Source: Leptospira saintgironsiae (GTDB lineage Bacteria > Spirochaetota > Leptospiria > Leptospirales > Leptospiraceae). From it: 64,000 nt of DNA. The notes below the pieces were generated by a model, which was not told the origin of the DNA, did not search any database, and was given only the letters and a program-made list of their open reading frames with translations. Positions 47,234-58,496 of the stretch are shown here, piece by piece. The position numbers and the translations under genes were made by a program. The DNA lies in NCBI RefSeq assembly GCF_002811765.1, contig NZ_NPDR01000002.1, positions 1 through 64,000 on the forward strand. The letters are read 5' to 3'. How positions within the stretch are numbered: the first letter of the stretch is position 1; every line of letters starts with the position of its first letter.

Positions 47234-48373
47234 ATGTCTGAAGTATTCCATTGGATAATCTCTGTTTTATTTTTAGGATTTGTTCTCGGATTCCCATGGC
47301 TTGCGGGAAGTCTTTCTGGAAAACATAAGTGGCTGGGGTTTTTAGGTCCGGTCGTTCTATGCTACGCTTCCGGAATCATATTGGGTAATTTGATCCCAAT
47401 TGAGTTTTTACCTAAAAAGATTGCAGAAACAATTTCCGAAATTTCTATCCCGATCGCAATCCCTCTCTTACTTGCTTCTTCTGATTTTTTGAAAGGGATT
47501 AAAGAGGCTAAACTTGCATTAGTCTCATTCTTTCTTTCCTGCATTGCAGTCGCTATCTCCTCTGTTTCCGTAGGACTTTTCTTAAGTTCATTACATCCTG
47601 AATCTTCTAAAATAGGTGGAATGCTTGCAGGTTTGTATACGGGAGGGACTCCAAATTCAAATGCGATCGGCTTGGCATTGGATACTGGCAAGGCAACGAT
47701 AGCACTCGTAAACACGGTGGATCTTTTGATTGGTGGAACTTATCTTTTATTCCTCCTTAGTTTTTCTAAAAAAGTATATTCAATTTTCCTAAAACCAGAG
47801 ATCGCAAGCGGAGCAGAATTAGAAGTTTCTTCAGAAGTTAATATTTCTCCTAAAACTCCTATTTTACGTTTGTTAATAGGAGTTGTTCTTTCCGTTTTGG
47901 GACTTGCTGCTTCTCTTGGAATCTCTCAAGTGATTTTAGGAACAGCTTCTGCACCTTTGATACTACTCGGGATTACCACCTGGGGAATCGGGATCTCGTT
48001 TTCTAAACAAGTGAGAAGTTTGAACACTTATCCAGTAGGATATTATTTTATTCTAATATTCTCTGTTGCTATCGGATTTTTGGCAGATTTTGGAAGTTTA
48101 GTTAAGGGTGCATCTGGTGTTCTATTGATCGTTCTTGCAACTATGTCGATTGCCATCCTTCTTCATTTACTTTTCGGGATTTTGTTTAGGATCCCAGTCG
48201 ATACTTGGATTATTACTTCTGTATCTAGCATTTATGGCCCTGCGTTTGTTCCTTCTGTTGCGGCGGCGATTGGTAACAGAGGTGTCTTGATCTTAGGGAT
48301 TTTGACTGGGTTAATTGGTTATGCAGTTGGGAATTATCTAGGCCTGGCCGTGTATTGGTTTTTGGCGAGATAG
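47234..48373 (+). CDS. DUF819 (YjcL-like) membrane protein
   Basis: A 379-residue polytopic protein with about ten helices. AGLYTGGTPNSNAIGLAL, LRLLIGVVLSVLGLAASLGIS and SSIYGPAFVPSVAAAIGNR are features of the DUF819 family, whose repeated inverted halves resemble secondary transporters. Substrate unknown. GGGAGAG precedes the ATG. The gene stands alone. Confidence 0.85.
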   Translation: MSEVFHWIISVLFLGFVLGFPWLAGSLSGKHKWLGFLGPVVLCYASGIILGNLIPIEFLPKKIAETISEISIPIAIPLLLASSDFLKGIKEAKLALVSFFLSCIAVAISSVSVGLFLSSLHPESSKIGGMLAGLYTGGTPNSNAIGLALDTGKATIALVNTVDLLIGGTYLLFLLSFSKKVYSIFLKPEIASGAELEVSSEVNISPKTPILRLLIGVVLSVLGLAASLGISQVILGTASAPLILLGITTWGIGISFSKQVRSLNTYPVGYYFILIFSVAIGFLADFGSLVKGASGVLLIVLATMSIAILLHLLFGILFRIPVDTWIITSVSSIYGPAFVPSVAAAIGNRGVLILGILTGLIGYAVGNYLGLAVYWFLAR

Positions 48374-48415
48374 GGAGGGAAAAGGCGCGGAGGAAAGAGA
48401 GACCCAGAGTTTTTT

Positions 48416-48443
48416 CACACAGAGGCGCAAAGCCGCGGAGGGG
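48416..48443. repeat. CACACAGAGGCGCAAAGCCGCG repeat fragment
   Basis: Combines the CACAGAGG unit with the GCAAAGCCGCGGAGG unit in one stretch, linking the two repeat types seen elsewhere in the window. It follows the DUF819 gene by 42 bp. Confidence 0.55.
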
Positions 48444-48487
48444 TTAATGTGGAATTTCGATTCCGCGCAGATTTGTGAGAAGTTCGA

Positions 48488-48503
48488 TGTTGGAATTCCA
48501 ACA
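48488..48503. repeat. perfect 16-bp palindrome TGTTGGAATTCCAACA
   Basis: A perfect member of the TGTNGGAACTCCNACA family. A second copy of its 14-bp core lies 134 bp away at 48623-48636. Confidence 0.65.
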
Positions 48504-48622
48504 GGCGCTGTAAGTGGGAATTTGGGTTGCAATTTCGGGAATTTTGATATATAGGGAAATGGCTTCTCCCACAAGCCCACCTCCTCCACCCGAACCAGGG
48601 TGGGGGCGATCGCCATAACCGC

Positions 48623-48636
48623 GTTGGAATTCCAAC
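48623..48636. repeat. second palindrome GTTGGAATTCCAAC
   Basis: Perfect 14-bp palindrome 28 bp from the ruvA stop. The segment between the two copies also holds GCGATCGC (48606-48613). No gene is supported in 48374-48663. Confidence 0.65.
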
Positions 48637-48663
48637 ACACGAATGATTCCCCGCGACCAGAAA

Positions 48664-49299
48664 TTAAAGATTTTTTAATATCTCACGGATCAATTCTCCG
48701 GTATCCGTAAAACTTTGTTTTTTTAGGATCTTCTCTACTTCTTTTAGAGCAGATTTATCTTCGAAGCCTAGTTGGACAAGTGCCTGGACTGCAGTTTCTT
48801 TGAATCGATCTTCTGGAGAAGGAAGTCTTTCTTTAGAAGTTTCAGGGATTGATAGATCTTCGGGACCTGCTTCTAAAAACAGCTCCAGCTTTTTAAGATT
48901 TTGTTTTACTTCGAAAAAGATTTTCTCGGAGGTTTTTGCTCTGACTTTTGGAATTTTTTCCAAGTCCTTTGCTTCTCCGGAAGAAGCAATTTTATGCAAT
49001 TCCCAAGGACTAAAGAAGGAAAGCACTTTGAGTGCAGTCATTTCTCCGATTCCATGTAGGCCCTTCATCACTTTGAAAAATTCTTTATCTCTTTCTTGTA
49101 GGAATCCGAAAAGTTTTTGGCCTCTTTCAGTGATGGAATGATGGATATGAAGTCGAACTTCTTTTGCGGAAGTTTGGAATTCTTTCAATTCCCAATATGT
49201 CTTGAATGAAATTACGATTTCGTAAGTTACTCCATGAACATCTAAGTTCACGGAGCCTACTTCCAGTTTTCGAATGGAACCTTGTAGTCCGGAGATCAT
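48664..49299 (-). CDS. ruvA: Holliday junction helicase subunit RuvA
   Basis: The frame stays open to a TTG at 49335, but the family begins M-I-x-x-L-x-G, which is met by ATG 49299 ([14 protein letters not shown]); this gives 211 residues. Domains: OB fold (1-65, [12 protein letters not shown]), two helix-hairpin-helix motifs ([20 protein letters not shown] and [19 protein letters not shown]) and the RuvB-binding helical domain at the C-terminus ([21 protein letters not shown]). It targets RuvB to Holliday junctions. RuvB and RuvC are not in the window. Confidence 0.94.
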   Translation of the reverse strand: MISGLQGSIRKLEVGSVNLDVHGVTYEIVISFKTYWELKEFQTSAKEVRLHIHHSITERGQKLFGFLQERDKEFFKVMKGLHGIGEMTALKVLSFFSPWELHKIASSGEAKDLEKIPKVRAKTSEKIFFEVKQNLKKLELFLEAGPEDLSIPETSKERLPSPEDRFKETAVQALVQLGFEDKSALKEVEKILKKQSFTDTGELIREILKNL

Positions 49300-49309
49300 G
49301 TCGGGAAGT

Positions 49310-50287
49310 TTAAAAAGTGATGCCTGCGGAGGCAATCATTTCCACAAATCCGAAATTCTGTGTGGCGCGATCCTTGGATTTTCCGTTGGTATAGATACTT
49401 GTAAGATCTATATATCCACCTTTTGCTCCAAATTCAAAGAAGAAGGATTTGAATAAGTCGATCCTAAGTGCTGAATATCCAGAAACTCCATATCCAGAAA
49501 GGTGGAATCTATTATTATGACCTTCTCCAAATAGTCTTACATCACTTCTGCAAACTACAGGTCCAGCCCCAACGGAACCTACTAAACTAAATGCATTCTC
49601 CCCATTTGGAGAAACCCAGAGTGGTGCTACGTAACCAACATCCACAAATAAATAATTCAAACCATCTGTATGTTCGAATTTCAGGAAGTCTGGAGAGATA
49701 TTGACTGTTTCTCCTCCATGGTATCCTGCGAACTGATTTATATTATTCGGAAATAATAATGCATAAGGAGCTGACTCGAAAGAAGTATGAAGCCTTGCCC
49801 ATTCTATCGCATTAGGATCAATATATCCGCTGATACTTGCAGCCTGTCCTCTGGACATTACATATTTCATATGATCCTGTCCGAATGCGATGAATAGATT
49901 GTCTGTAAGATAATAAGTAAGTTTAAAATTGTACTGAGGAATTTCCCAAAGAGAAGGATTTAAGTAAACATCTGTGGAAAATTTTTCAGGTTTGTCCCTG
50001 GCGACCACATCTTTTAATGTGAAAGAGTATCCAGGTCCTTTAAAGTTGATATCACTTTGAGTATAAGAATCTCTATTGTATCCCCATTGGAAGGACCAGC
50101 GTCCTTTTCTTTGGTCTACTCTTCTTTCTGCTTTTTTTATATCTTCAGGCTGTATTGTTTTTGCCTGGGCAGAATTGAGCGGATAAATTTTTTCTTCTCC
50201 ACCTACAGCATATAGAGAAGTGGAGAAGGTCAGTAGTATTAAGATAATATAATGGACGAATGATGACGATTTAATTTCGAATCTCAT
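49310..50287 (-). CDS. outer-membrane beta-barrel protein
   Basis: The frame extends to 50350, but ATG 50287 opens a basic N-terminus and signal peptide ([18 protein letters not shown]), giving 325 residues. The mature protein has alternating aromatic strands ([33 protein letters not shown]) and ends in [12 protein letters not shown], a C-terminal Phe of the type recognised by the BAM complex. It resembles eight-stranded barrel proteins, with an acidic/basic helical stretch ([20 protein letters not shown]) ahead of the barrel. Function unknown. Ends 10 bp before ruvA. Confidence 0.75.
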   Translation of the reverse strand: MRFEIKSSSFVHYIILILLTFSTSLYAVGGEEKIYPLNSAQAKTIQPEDIKKAERRVDQRKGRWSFQWGYNRDSYTQSDINFKGPGYSFTLKDVVARDKPEKFSTDVYLNPSLWEIPQYNFKLTYYLTDNLFIAFGQDHMKYVMSRGQAASISGYIDPNAIEWARLHTSFESAPYALLFPNNINQFAGYHGGETVNISPDFLKFEHTDGLNYLFVDVGYVAPLWVSPNGENAFSLVGSVGAGPVVCRSDVRLFGEGHNNRFHLSGYGVSGYSALRIDLFKSFFFEFGAKGGYIDLTSIYTNGKSKDRATQNFGFVEMIASAGITF

Positions 50288-50379
50288 TTTAGACGGAAGC
50301 CTCCGGGACACAGTTCTATACCAGAATTCAGGAATAGTTCCGGGAGGCACCTTTTTTTCTTAGGATAGAAATTTCTAAA

Positions 50380-51486
50380 TCATTCCAAGTCTATCCCGCT
50401 GCCAATAGTCCAAGGTACAATTTTGACCCCGTCCTTATTTCCCCAGGAAATTCCATCGGATGGAGGGTTAATCCCTTTTGTATCAGGAGAACTTGGGAAG
50501 GAGAGTCTTTGTTTGAGATCTAACACTGGCTCTTTAGGTAGATCGTCCCCTAAAGGAAATGTTCCCCAATGGATAGGCGCAAATGACTTTGCATTTAGAT
50601 CTTTGGTCGCCATCAATGCTTCCCCGGGTCCGATATGCGCATATTTCATAAACCATCTAGGCTTATAAGCTCCGATCGGAAGAAGTGCAAGATCTACAGG
50701 TTTTCCTAAACGTTCTGAGATATTTTTAAAATGAGAAGAATATCCAGTATCTCCCGCAAAATAGATGATCTTTCCCTGAGCTTCAAAGGAATAACTTCCC
50801 CAGAAATACTGGTTTGTATCTGAGATTCCCATTCTACTCCAATGATGCGCAGGAAGAAATGTGATCTTTACTGATTCTTTGGCAGTAACTTGGCCTAACT
50901 CTTGGGAAACGGTAGCACCTAAATTCTCTTCTTCTGAAAATGATTTCATTCCGGAAGGAAGAAGTATCTGTAAGTTTGGATTTTTACTTCTCAAATAGCG
51001 TAATGTATCTCGGTCTAGATGGTCTCTATGAGCATGACTCACTACTACAAAATCCACGGGAGGAAGATCCTCTTTTGGGATAGGAAGTTTTACAAGTCTT
51101 GTTACTAAAATGGGAGCTTCAAAGATCGGATCAGTCAGAACATTTACTGTTTTTCCATTTTTGGTAGAAGAGATCCAAACTGTGGCATGTCCGAACCAAA
51201 CCACTCTTACTTTCCCTTCTGGAGCAATTAGGTCTTTAGAGTTTCTTTCCAGCACTGTAGGAAGTTCTTCCGTAAGTCCTTCTACTGCAGGGGGATCTTT
51301 AGGTCCCCAAAGCTTCCAACGTAGGATGGCCAATGGTGACTTTCCCTGCAATTCTTCGTCCGGATCTAAATTATGATATCTGCCTTCTTTATAACTGGGG
51401 GACTTTACCCTGTCCGGATCCAATGGAAAACAATAGAAAAATGAAATTGCGAGTAAGAGAGTCGCAGAATGGAATATTAAACTCAT
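50380..51486 (-). CDS. metallo-beta-lactamase-fold lipoprotein (NAPE-PLD/UlaG-like)
   Basis: The frame opens at 51606; ATG 51486 starts a lipoprotein signal (LLLAISFFYC) and is preferred, giving 368 residues. The MBL core is complete: VVWFGHATVWI, VVVSHAHRDHLD (HxHxDH), FLPAHHWSRMG, YFAGDTGYS and FAPIHWGTFPL. This arrangement is that of bacterial NAPE-PLD-like hydrolases, which cleave phosphodiesters of N-acyl lipids in the eukaryotic member. The lipid anchor puts it outside the cytoplasm, facing membrane lipids. Confidence 0.85.
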   Translation of the reverse strand: MSLIFHSATLLLAISFFYCFPLDPDRVKSPSYKEGRYHNLDPDEELQGKSPLAILRWKLWGPKDPPAVEGLTEELPTVLERNSKDLIAPEGKVRVVWFGHATVWISSTKNGKTVNVLTDPIFEAPILVTRLVKLPIPKEDLPPVDFVVVSHAHRDHLDRDTLRYLRSKNPNLQILLPSGMKSFSEEENLGATVSQELGQVTAKESVKITFLPAHHWSRMGISDTNQYFWGSYSFEAQGKIIYFAGDTGYSSHFKNISERLGKPVDLALLPIGAYKPRWFMKYAHIGPGEALMATKDLNAKSFAPIHWGTFPLGDDLPKEPVLDLKQRLSFPSSPDTKGINPPSDGISWGNKDGVKIVPWTIGSGIDLE

Positions 51487-51680
51487 ATTGATGTTTTGGA
51501 CCTCTTGTAACATTTTTGGAGCCGAATTTTTTCTAAAAGAATGGAACCTATTCAATTTATTTCTATTCTTCTGGGTCGTAATAAGAATCGAAACATTTTT
51601 TTTCAAACCGACCGATGTCGCCGAGTCTTTGTTTAACAGGTTGCTTGCAGAAAATTCAGCTCTAACCCGTTCTATCCTAA

Positions 51681-52622
51681 ATGGAAGCTTCTATACAGAT
51701 CAGAGACCTGCCATTTGCGAAAAATAGAATACTTTCGCTTGCGGTCATATTTTTATTTATCAGCTTCCATTTTTTATTACCATTGGGACTATTATTTGGT
51801 AGTTTTCCATATTGGGCAGCCTGGATTTTTGCGGCTTCTTTAGGGCCAGTCTCCTATACTTTTTGGAATCTGATCCATGAAAGTATACATGGGAATTTTT
51901 CGAACGAAAGAAAACAGAATCATTTTTGGGGAAGGTTTCTTTGTATCGTGTTCGGGGCTCCTTATTCAGTTCTGAAATGTAGTCATCTGATGCATCATAA
52001 GTTCAATAGAGAACCTGGTGATCGGATAGAATTTTATGATCCAAATTCTTCAAAGCCTAGATGGTTTCAGAGTCTAAACTATTATTTCAGAATTACTGTA
52101 GCGACTTATATTTTTGAAGTAGGGACAGGGCTCATGCTTTCTCTACCTTCTCGTTGGACAAAACCGATCGTGGATCGTTTCATTGAGTATCCTATAGAAG
52201 AAGGTTTTTTTAAATGGATCTATCGACCTGAAATTTTGGAAGAATTAAGAAAGGATATTTTTTGGATACTGGCCTTCTATATTCCTAGTGTTTGGTTGTT
52301 TGGAAATTATTGGCCTTTGTTGGTATTCCTACTTTTAAGCAGGTCATTTTTTATATCATTTTTCGATAATGCATATCATTACGGGAAAGAAATTAATGAT
52401 AAAAATTCGGCATTTAATTTAACTCTACCCAAACCGGTAAGTGCGTTTTTTTTACATTTTAATTATCATAGGATTCATCATAAATTCCCTGGATGTTCTT
52501 GGGATAGATTACCTAAACAGATGGAGGTTTCCGGAGAAACCTGGGATAAAAGTTTTATTAGACAAGCATGGAGCCAATGGGGCGGGCTCTTAGAACCTTT
52601 GGATGGAAAAATTTCTAAATAA
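51681..52622 (+). CDS. membrane fatty acid desaturase/hydroxylase
   Basis: A 313-residue protein with the three His boxes of membrane di-iron desaturases: HESIHGNF (near residue 72), HLMHHKFN (near 107) and NYHRIHHKFPG (near 266), and membrane spans between them. Substrate could be fatty acyl chains or carotenoids. The ribosome site before ATG 51681 is weak. It ends 12 bp before the RND pump gene, so the two form one unit. Confidence 0.85.
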   Translation: MEASIQIRDLPFAKNRILSLAVIFLFISFHFLLPLGLLFGSFPYWAAWIFAASLGPVSYTFWNLIHESIHGNFSNERKQNHFWGRFLCIVFGAPYSVLKCSHLMHHKFNREPGDRIEFYDPNSSKPRWFQSLNYYFRITVATYIFEVGTGLMLSLPSRWTKPIVDRFIEYPIEEGFFKWIYRPEILEELRKDIFWILAFYIPSVWLFGNYWPLLVFLLLSRSFFISFFDNAYHYGKEINDKNSAFNLTLPKPVSAFFLHFNYHRIHHKFPGCSWDRLPKQMEVSGETWDKSFIRQAWSQWGGLLEPLDGKISK

Positions 52623-52634
52623 AAAGAAAAACAT

Positions 52635-55600
52635 ATGAGAACAATAATACAATCTTTCATTCACAATAGACTCTTCATGTATTTGGGAGTCATATTCATT
52701 GTTGCCGCTGGGGGAATGTCCCTTTGCGGTTTACGCAGAGACGCTTTTCCGAATGTGGATATGAAGCAGCTCGTGATCACCACGAAATTCCCGGGAGCTT
52801 CTCCTGCGGACGTGGAATTACGGGTAACGTATCCGATCGAAGAAAAGATCAAGGAGATAGACGGTATAGATGAGATCCGTTCCTTCTCCCGTAACTCTGT
52901 TTCCGATATAGATGTTCGTGTAAGCTTAGAGGAGAAAAATCCAGAAAAAGTTTTGGATGAGATCCGAAGAGCGGTAGACAATGCTATTTCCGATTTTCCT
53001 CCTCAGGTAACCGAAAAACCTAAAATTACGGAAAGGAAATCAGGTTCCTTCCCGATCATGGACTTCTCCGTTTATGGTGGTAAGGACGAGATAGAACTTC
53101 ATACAATCGCTGAATTTATAGAACTGGAATTAGAAAAGATCCCAGGAATAGCCAGAGTAGATGTATTCGGAAAACGTGATAGAGAATGGCATATTCTTGT
53201 AAATGCGGACAGATTGAAACAATACCAATTGGATCTTTCCGATATCACAAGAACGATCCGCACAAGAAATATCAATCTACCTGCTGGTTCCGTGGATTCG
53301 GAGAATGCATTTGATTTGAGGATTGATGGAGAATTTAAAAATCCTACTGAGATAGGAAAAATCCCGGTTAGAACGAATGATATATTCTCCACTGTTCGTA
53401 TCGGAAATCTAGCAAGGGTAGAGGATACATTCGAATATCCAAGATTCCTTGCAATCGCGAATGGACAACAGGGTTTAGTCCTTTCCGTTATCAAAAAGGA
53501 AAGAGCAGATGCGATAGAGGTCGCAGATAATGTCCAGGCTCGATTAAAGGAACTTGAGAAAATTTATCCGGAAGGAATTAAAACATTCAAATTAAACGAT
53601 GAAGCAAAAAGAACCAAAAACAGATTGAACGTGGTCTCTTCGAACGCGCTCATCGGATTTTTGATCGTTTTCGGGATCTTGTTTTTGTTCTTAGATTTTA
53701 GAACTGCGACTTTGACTTCTATGTCATTGCCTCTTTCTATGTTAATGACATTCGCAGCGCTTCCTTTCTTTGATGTTTCCTTTAATATGATTTCCATGAT
53801 GGGGTTAATTATCTCACTCGGGATGCTCGTGGATAACTCCATCGTAATTTCGGAAAATATTTATACCTATCTAGGCGAGAAGATGGATAAAACATCCGCT
53901 GCCTTGAAAGGAACCACTGAGATGTTGGTCCCGATCTTCGGATCTTATCTGACGACTGTAGCTGCATTCCTCCCAATGTTATTCATGGCTGGGATCATGG
54001 GGAAATTTATCTGGCAGATCCCACTCGTGGTAATCATTGCTTTAACTGCGAGCTTGATTGAGTCCTTCTTATTTCTTCCAGCAAGAATTGCTGCATTTGC
54101 AAAAACTCCGGATGAATTGAAGAGGACCTCTAAGTTCAGGAAATCATTGGATTCTTTCTTTGCAAGAATGGAGGAAAGGTTTGCAGATTTTGTAGCTTTG
54201 ACGATCCGAAATCGGAACAAATCCTTCTTTGCGATCATATTCGTTGTGATGGGTTCTTGCGGAGTAATGTCCCAGATGGACTTTATTCTTTTCCCGAAAG
54301 AAGATATTGAGATCTTTCTAATTAAAGCGGAGTTTCCTCCTTCTTCTCGTATCTTCCAAACTAGAGATAAGATGAAGTATATGGAAGAGATCCTGAAGAA
54401 GATCCCTAAAGAGGAGCTGGTAAGTTACTCCACCAAGATAGGAGTGCAACAAACAGATCCAGATGATCCATTATCCAGATTCGGAGAAAATCTGGGAGTG
54501 ATCATGGTATATCTCACTCCTGAGTCTAAACGAGAAAGAAAGGCTTCGGAAATATTAGCCTCCATCGAGGATGATATCCGAAAAACGCCAGGGCTTTCCG
54601 ATGTCTATTTGGAAGAAATGGCGATGGCACCTCCGATCGGTGCTCCAATTACAATCGGCGTACTCGGAAAAGATTATGACGTGCTTAAAAAAGTTTCCGC
54701 AGATCTACAATCCTTCTTAAGAGGAATTAAGGGCGTACATTCCGTTCGAGATGATTATAGGAACGGGCGAAAACAGATGTATATCCAGCTCGACGAAGGA
54801 TTGGAAAGTTTTACTGGGGTATCCACCTTCTCCGCTGCAAACATGCTTAGAACAGCATACGATGGTGAAAGAGCGGGTAACGTCCGCCAAGGTAAAACTA
54901 AAATTTATCTGAGAGTGATGTACGATAAGAACTTCCGTAAAAATCCGGAAGAAGTAAAAAGTATTCCTCTTAGGAACAAGGCCGGAAACATCACTAACCT
55001 TGCAAAAATTTCCAGAATGGATCTGAAAGATTCTCCTGAATTACTTTCTCACAGGGATTTTGAAAGAGCGGTCACAGTAAATGCTGATATTAAGATCGAA
55101 ACAGGTATGACTTCCAGAGAAGCAAACCAAAAGGTAATCGACGAGTTCAAACCTTTGATCGAAAGACAATATCCTGGAGTTTCAATCGTATTCGGAGGAG
55201 AGGAGAAGGACACACAAAGGTCCATGGCCTCTCTCGGAAAAGCGGGATTGATCGCTTTACTCGGGATCTTTATCATTCTTGCATTAACTTTACAGAATGT
55301 GGTAAGGCCTATATTGATCTTGAGTACAATCCCACTTGGATTTGTGGGGATCGTAGCAGGATTTGTATTATCCGGAAAAGCATTCAGCTTCTTAGCAATG
55401 ATCGGTATCATTGGACTTGCAGGAGTTCTTGTAAATGCATCCATCGTACTTGTGGATTGTATCGATTCGATACGCAAATCTTCTAACGCACCTTTGGATG
55501 AGATCTTACTCGAAGCAAGTCGCAGAAGGTTCCGCCCGATCTTACTAACTACCTTAACTACAGTTGCGGGACTTCTTCCAACAGCATATAGTGTGGGTGG

Positions 55601-55760
55601 ATCGGATCCAGTATTGATCCCTATGACCTTGGCATTAGGTTGGGGACTTGGATTTGGAACTCTAGGAAGTTTACTCTATGTTCCTGTAACACTTTCAGTG
55701 TTCAGTAATTTGAGAACTAAACTAGGTTTTACATCTAAGCCGGTAGCTAAGCATCACTAA
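52635..55760 (+). CDS. RND family efflux pump (AcrB/HAE1-type)
   Basis: A 1041-residue RND transporter of standard length with twelve predicted helices, two large periplasmic loops and the duplicated architecture. [19 protein letters not shown] in helix 4 holds the proton-relay Asp; [21 protein letters not shown] is its counterpart in helix 10, and [25 protein letters not shown] precedes helix 4. It starts 12 bp after the desaturase gene. A periplasmic adaptor is missing next to it, which is unusual; the TolC-like gene at 40.6 kb could supply the outer-membrane duct. Confidence 0.93.
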   Translation: MRTIIQSFIHNRLFMYLGVIFIVAAGGMSLCGLRRDAFPNVDMKQLVITTKFPGASPADVELRVTYPIEEKIKEIDGIDEIRSFSRNSVSDIDVRVSLEEKNPEKVLDEIRRAVDNAISDFPPQVTEKPKITERKSGSFPIMDFSVYGGKDEIELHTIAEFIELELEKIPGIARVDVFGKRDREWHILVNADRLKQYQLDLSDITRTIRTRNINLPAGSVDSENAFDLRIDGEFKNPTEIGKIPVRTNDIFSTVRIGNLARVEDTFEYPRFLAIANGQQGLVLSVIKKERADAIEVADNVQARLKELEKIYPEGIKTFKLNDEAKRTKNRLNVVSSNALIGFLIVFGILFLFLDFRTATLTSMSLPLSMLMTFAALPFFDVSFNMISMMGLIISLGMLVDNSIVISENIYTYLGEKMDKTSAALKGTTEMLVPIFGSYLTTVAAFLPMLFMAGIMGKFIWQIPLVVIIALTASLIESFLFLPARIAAFAKTPDELKRTSKFRKSLDSFFARMEERFADFVALTIRNRNKSFFAIIFVVMGSCGVMSQMDFILFPKEDIEIFLIKAEFPPSSRIFQTRDKMKYMEEILKKIPKEELVSYSTKIGVQQTDPDDPLSRFGENLGVIMVYLTPESKRERKASEILASIEDDIRKTPGLSDVYLEEMAMAPPIGAPITIGVLGKDYDVLKKVSADLQSFLRGIKGVHSVRDDYRNGRKQMYIQLDEGLESFTGVSTFSAANMLRTAYDGERAGNVRQGKTKIYLRVMYDKNFRKNPEEVKSIPLRNKAGNITNLAKISRMDLKDSPELLSHRDFERAVTVNADIKIETGMTSREANQKVIDEFKPLIERQYPGVSIVFGGEEKDTQRSMASLGKAGLIALLGIFIILALTLQNVVRPILILSTIPLGFVGIVAGFVLSGKAFSFLAMIGIIGLAGVLVNASIVLVDCIDSIRKSSNAPLDEILLEASRRRFRPILLTTLTTVAGLLPTAYSVGGSDPVLIPMTLALGWGLGFGTLGSLLYVPVTLSVFSNLRTKLGFTSKPVAKHH

Positions 55761-55768
55761 GAGGAAAG

Positions 55769-55840
55769 GAGAACACAGAGGGAAAGATTGGGAAACCTAA
55801 ACACCAAAAACTCTCTGTGAACTCAGTGTTCTCTGTGCGA
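55769..55840. repeat. CACAGAGG/CTCTGTG repeat forming a hairpin
   Basis: GAGAACACAGAG (55770-55781) pairs with CTCAGTGTTCTC (55823-55834), one mismatch. The same vocabulary occurs at 25.5, 46.4 and 48.4 kb. It sits between the RND gene and pyrB and may act as a weak terminator. Confidence 0.6.
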
Positions 55841-55892
55841 AACTCGCTAATTCTCTTGCCTCCGCGTCCGGCCAGATCAATCTGTCCAGAAA

Positions 55893-56819
55893 ATGGCGTA
55901 CGAGCATAAGAATATCCTGGATACGGACCAGTTCTCCAAAGAGGATCTGGACTTTTTAGTCGAGAGAACTCGAGAGATGGAAAGGCTGGTCGAGCAAAAT
56001 AAGGCCTTTGGGATCTTGGAAGGTAAACTTCTGGCTTCTCTTTTTTTCGAAGCATCCACAAGGACCAGACTTTCATTCGAAGCCGCCATGGAAAGATTGG
56101 GAGGAAGGGTAATCTCCACAGTAGGTTTCCAATTTTCTTCCATATCTAAAGGCGAAACATTATACGATACCATGAAAATGGTAGAGGCTTACGCAGACAT
56201 CGCAGTGATCCGCCATCCTGTAGAAGGTTCTTCCAGAATTGCAGCGGGTGCTGTTAAGATCCCTGTAATTAATGCGGGAGATGGAGCAGGACAACATCCC
56301 ACTCAAGCACTATTAGATCTATATACGATCATTTCCGAAAAAGGAAAATTGGACGGACTCACTCTTGCATTCATCGGTGATCTAAAATATGGAAGAACGA
56401 TCCATAGTTTGATCAATCTTCTCCGCCATTATAAAGTTCACTTATACTTGATTTCTCCACCTGAACTTTCTCTTCCTGAGTCTTATAAGAAGGGACTTGC
56501 AGGATTCCCGATCACTTTCGAAGAATCTGACGATATCAAAAAAGTTTGGGAATGCGATATTGCTTATGTGACTCGCATCCAAGAAGAAAGATTTCCGGAT
56601 CATAAAGAATACGAAAGATTAAAAGAATCCTTCAAGTTGAACAAAGAATTGATACTTGCATCTAAAAAAGAGACTACTGTTCTTCATCCTCTTCCAAGAG
56701 TGAATGAACTTTCTACAGATGTGGATGATCTTCCGAACGCTGCGTATTTCCGTCAGGCAAAATACGGAGTGGTGAGCAGAATGACGTTACTCTGTCTTTC
56801 ACTGGGCGTTCATTTTTAA
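55893..56819 (+). CDS. pyrB: aspartate carbamoyltransferase catalytic subunit
   Basis: A 308-residue enzyme of the pyrimidine pathway. Carbamoyl-phosphate site: [17 protein letters not shown] (S-T-R-T motif near residue 50); [18 protein letters not shown] is the second signature; [16 protein letters not shown] carries the HPLPR segment. It condenses carbamoyl phosphate with aspartate. No pyrI follows. The next gene begins 10 bp on. Confidence 0.97.
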   Translation: MAYEHKNILDTDQFSKEDLDFLVERTREMERLVEQNKAFGILEGKLLASLFFEASTRTRLSFEAAMERLGGRVISTVGFQFSSISKGETLYDTMKMVEAYADIAVIRHPVEGSSRIAAGAVKIPVINAGDGAGQHPTQALLDLYTIISEKGKLDGLTLAFIGDLKYGRTIHSLINLLRHYKVHLYLISPPELSLPESYKKGLAGFPITFEESDDIKKVWECDIAYVTRIQEERFPDHKEYERLKESFKLNKELILASKKETTVLHPLPRVNELSTDVDDLPNAAYFRQAKYGVVSRMTLLCLSLGVHF

Positions 56820-56829
56820 GCGGAGTAGA

Positions 56830-57189
56830 ATGGAACGTAAGATCTGGACATACGAAGAAGCTCGTAAAATTCTGCCCTATGTCAGATCTATCACGGAAGA
56901 ATTTTATGAAATCGTGGGAACGGTTCACAAAGAACTGAAAAACGGTTTATACCAAGAGAATGAGCAAGAAGCCAGAGAGACCAAGGTCGAAGAACTATTG
57001 GTAGAGTGGTCCGGAAAGATCCGGGAACTTGGTATAGAAGTCAAAGGGCTTTGGCTCGTGGACTTCGATAATGGAAAAGGTTATTATTGTTGGCATCTAG
57101 GAGAAGAGGACCTTCTTTTCGAACACGGATACGACGAGGGTTTTGCAGGACGCAAGCCAATCCAAAACATAGACGAGGATTACGAATAA
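56830..57189 (+). CDS. DUF2203 family protein
   Basis: A 119-residue acidic cytosolic protein. [17 protein letters not shown] at the start, [23 protein letters not shown] and [15 protein letters not shown] at the end are the conserved blocks of DUF2203. Function unknown. It lies 10 bp after pyrB and 4 bp before dapL, so it is co-expressed with both. Confidence 0.88.
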   Translation: MERKIWTYEEARKILPYVRSITEEFYEIVGTVHKELKNGLYQENEQEARETKVEELLVEWSGKIRELGIEVKGLWLVDFDNGKGYYCWHLGEEDLLFEHGYDEGFAGRKPIQNIDEDYE

Positions 57190-57193
57190 TTCA

Positions 57194-58420
57194 ATGGCGA
57201 ATATAAACGAAAATTATCTGAAATTAAAAGCGGGATATCTTTTCCCGGAGATCGCAAGAAGAGTAAAAGTTTATTCCGAAAAACATCCTAACTCAAAGAT
57301 CATCCGACTCGGGATTGGTGACGTTACTCTTCCTTTGGCTCCATCTGTTGTGGATGCACTTGTTTCTTCTTCCAAAGAAATGGGAACTCCGGAAGGATTT
57401 CATGGATATGGACCTGAACAAGGATATTCTTTCTTACTCAAAGCGATCGCAGATAATGATTATGCCCCTCTTGGTGTAAAATTGGATGAGAGCGAAATTT
57501 TCGTATCCGACGGATCCAAATGTGACTGTGGAAATATCCAAGAAATATTCTCCCAGGATGCAAAAATCGCAATTGGAGATCCTGTATATCCAGTCTATGT
57601 AGACACTAACGTGATGGCAGGAAGAACCGGAGAAGCTGGTCCTGATGGCAGATATGCAAATCTGATCTATATGCCTTCTACAAAAGAAAATGGATTCCAA
57701 CCTGATTTCCCTAAAGAAAGACCAGACTTGATCTATTTATGTTTTCCTAATAATCCAACTGGAACAGTTGCTTCTAAAGAATCTCTCAAGGCTTGGGTAG
57801 AATACGCTAAAAAGAATAATAGTATCATTCTTTATGATTCTGCATACGAAGCATTCATCTCTGAACCAGGAGTTCCAAGATCCATTTACGAGGTAGAAGG
57901 AGCAAGAGAAGTCGCGATAGAATTCCGCTCCTTCTCCAAAACAGCAGGATTTACTGGACTTCGTTGTGCTTATATAGTAATCCCTAAAGAGTTAAAGGGA
58001 AAAACTAAAGACGGCCAAGAGGTTTCCATCGGACAACTATGGAGTAGAAGACATACCACCAAGTTTAATGGTGTTTCTTATGTGACCCAAAAAGCGGCCG
58101 AGGCAATTTATTCTACTCAAGGTAAAAAAGAGATCCGCGCAAGCATCGATACTTATATGGCTAACGCCAAATTGATCCGAGAAGGATTGATTAAAGCAGG
58201 ATACGATGTATTCGGAGGTGTGAACGCTCCATATATTTGGCTCAAAACCCCGAATAATCTTAGCTCTTGGGACTTCTTCGACCAATTATTGGATAAGGCT
58301 CAGGTGGTAGGAACTCCAGGCTCAGGTTTTGGACCTGCGGGCGAAGGTTACTTCAGACTTTCCGCCTTCGGCAAAAAAGACGACGTGATCGAAGCAATCC
58401 GACGTATCAGCGCTCTGTAA
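57194..58420 (+). CDS. dapL: LL-diaminopimelate aminotransferase
   Basis: A 408-residue fold-type I PLP enzyme. [41 protein letters not shown] and FPNNPTGT are DapL signatures; Lys249 in [12 protein letters not shown] forms the Schiff base. It converts tetrahydrodipicolinate directly to LL-diaminopimelate for peptidoglycan and lysine, bypassing DapD/C/E, a route used by chlamydiae, leptospires and plants. The stop codon falls inside the loop of a terminator hairpin. Confidence 0.96.
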   Translation: MANINENYLKLKAGYLFPEIARRVKVYSEKHPNSKIIRLGIGDVTLPLAPSVVDALVSSSKEMGTPEGFHGYGPEQGYSFLLKAIADNDYAPLGVKLDESEIFVSDGSKCDCGNIQEIFSQDAKIAIGDPVYPVYVDTNVMAGRTGEAGPDGRYANLIYMPSTKENGFQPDFPKERPDLIYLCFPNNPTGTVASKESLKAWVEYAKKNNSIILYDSAYEAFISEPGVPRSIYEVEGAREVAIEFRSFSKTAGFTGLRCAYIVIPKELKGKTKDGQEVSIGQLWSRRHTTKFNGVSYVTQKAAEAIYSTQGKKEIRASIDTYMANAKLIREGLIKAGYDVFGGVNAPYIWLKTPNNLSSWDFFDQLLDKAQVVGTPGSGFGPAGEGYFRLSAFGKKDDVIEAIRRISAL

Positions 58421-58434
58421 ATCAGGGCGCTTTT
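58409..58434 (+). terminator. intrinsic terminator overlapping the dapL stop codon
   Basis: AGCGCTCTG and CAGGGCGCT pair over 9 bp (one G-U), the loop TAAAT contains the stop codon TAA, and TTTT follows. A ribosome at the stop codon would cover the hairpin. Confidence 0.65.
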
Positions 58435-58496
58435 CCTCAAAAAAAAGAGAATATACATTTTGAAACCCTGCCGATAGACTACTAGTAGGGAAAGCT

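Noticed and set aside
48338..48640. 100-codon minus-strand frame after DUF819
   Set aside because: Spans the palindrome and repeat fragments; no ribosome site and low-complexity translation.
50308..50362. Hairpin GCCTCCGGG/CCGGGAGGC with a T run on the plus strand
   Set aside because: No plus-strand gene precedes it, and on the minus strand, where the genes are, no T run follows. Possibly a stabilising structure but not a supported terminator.
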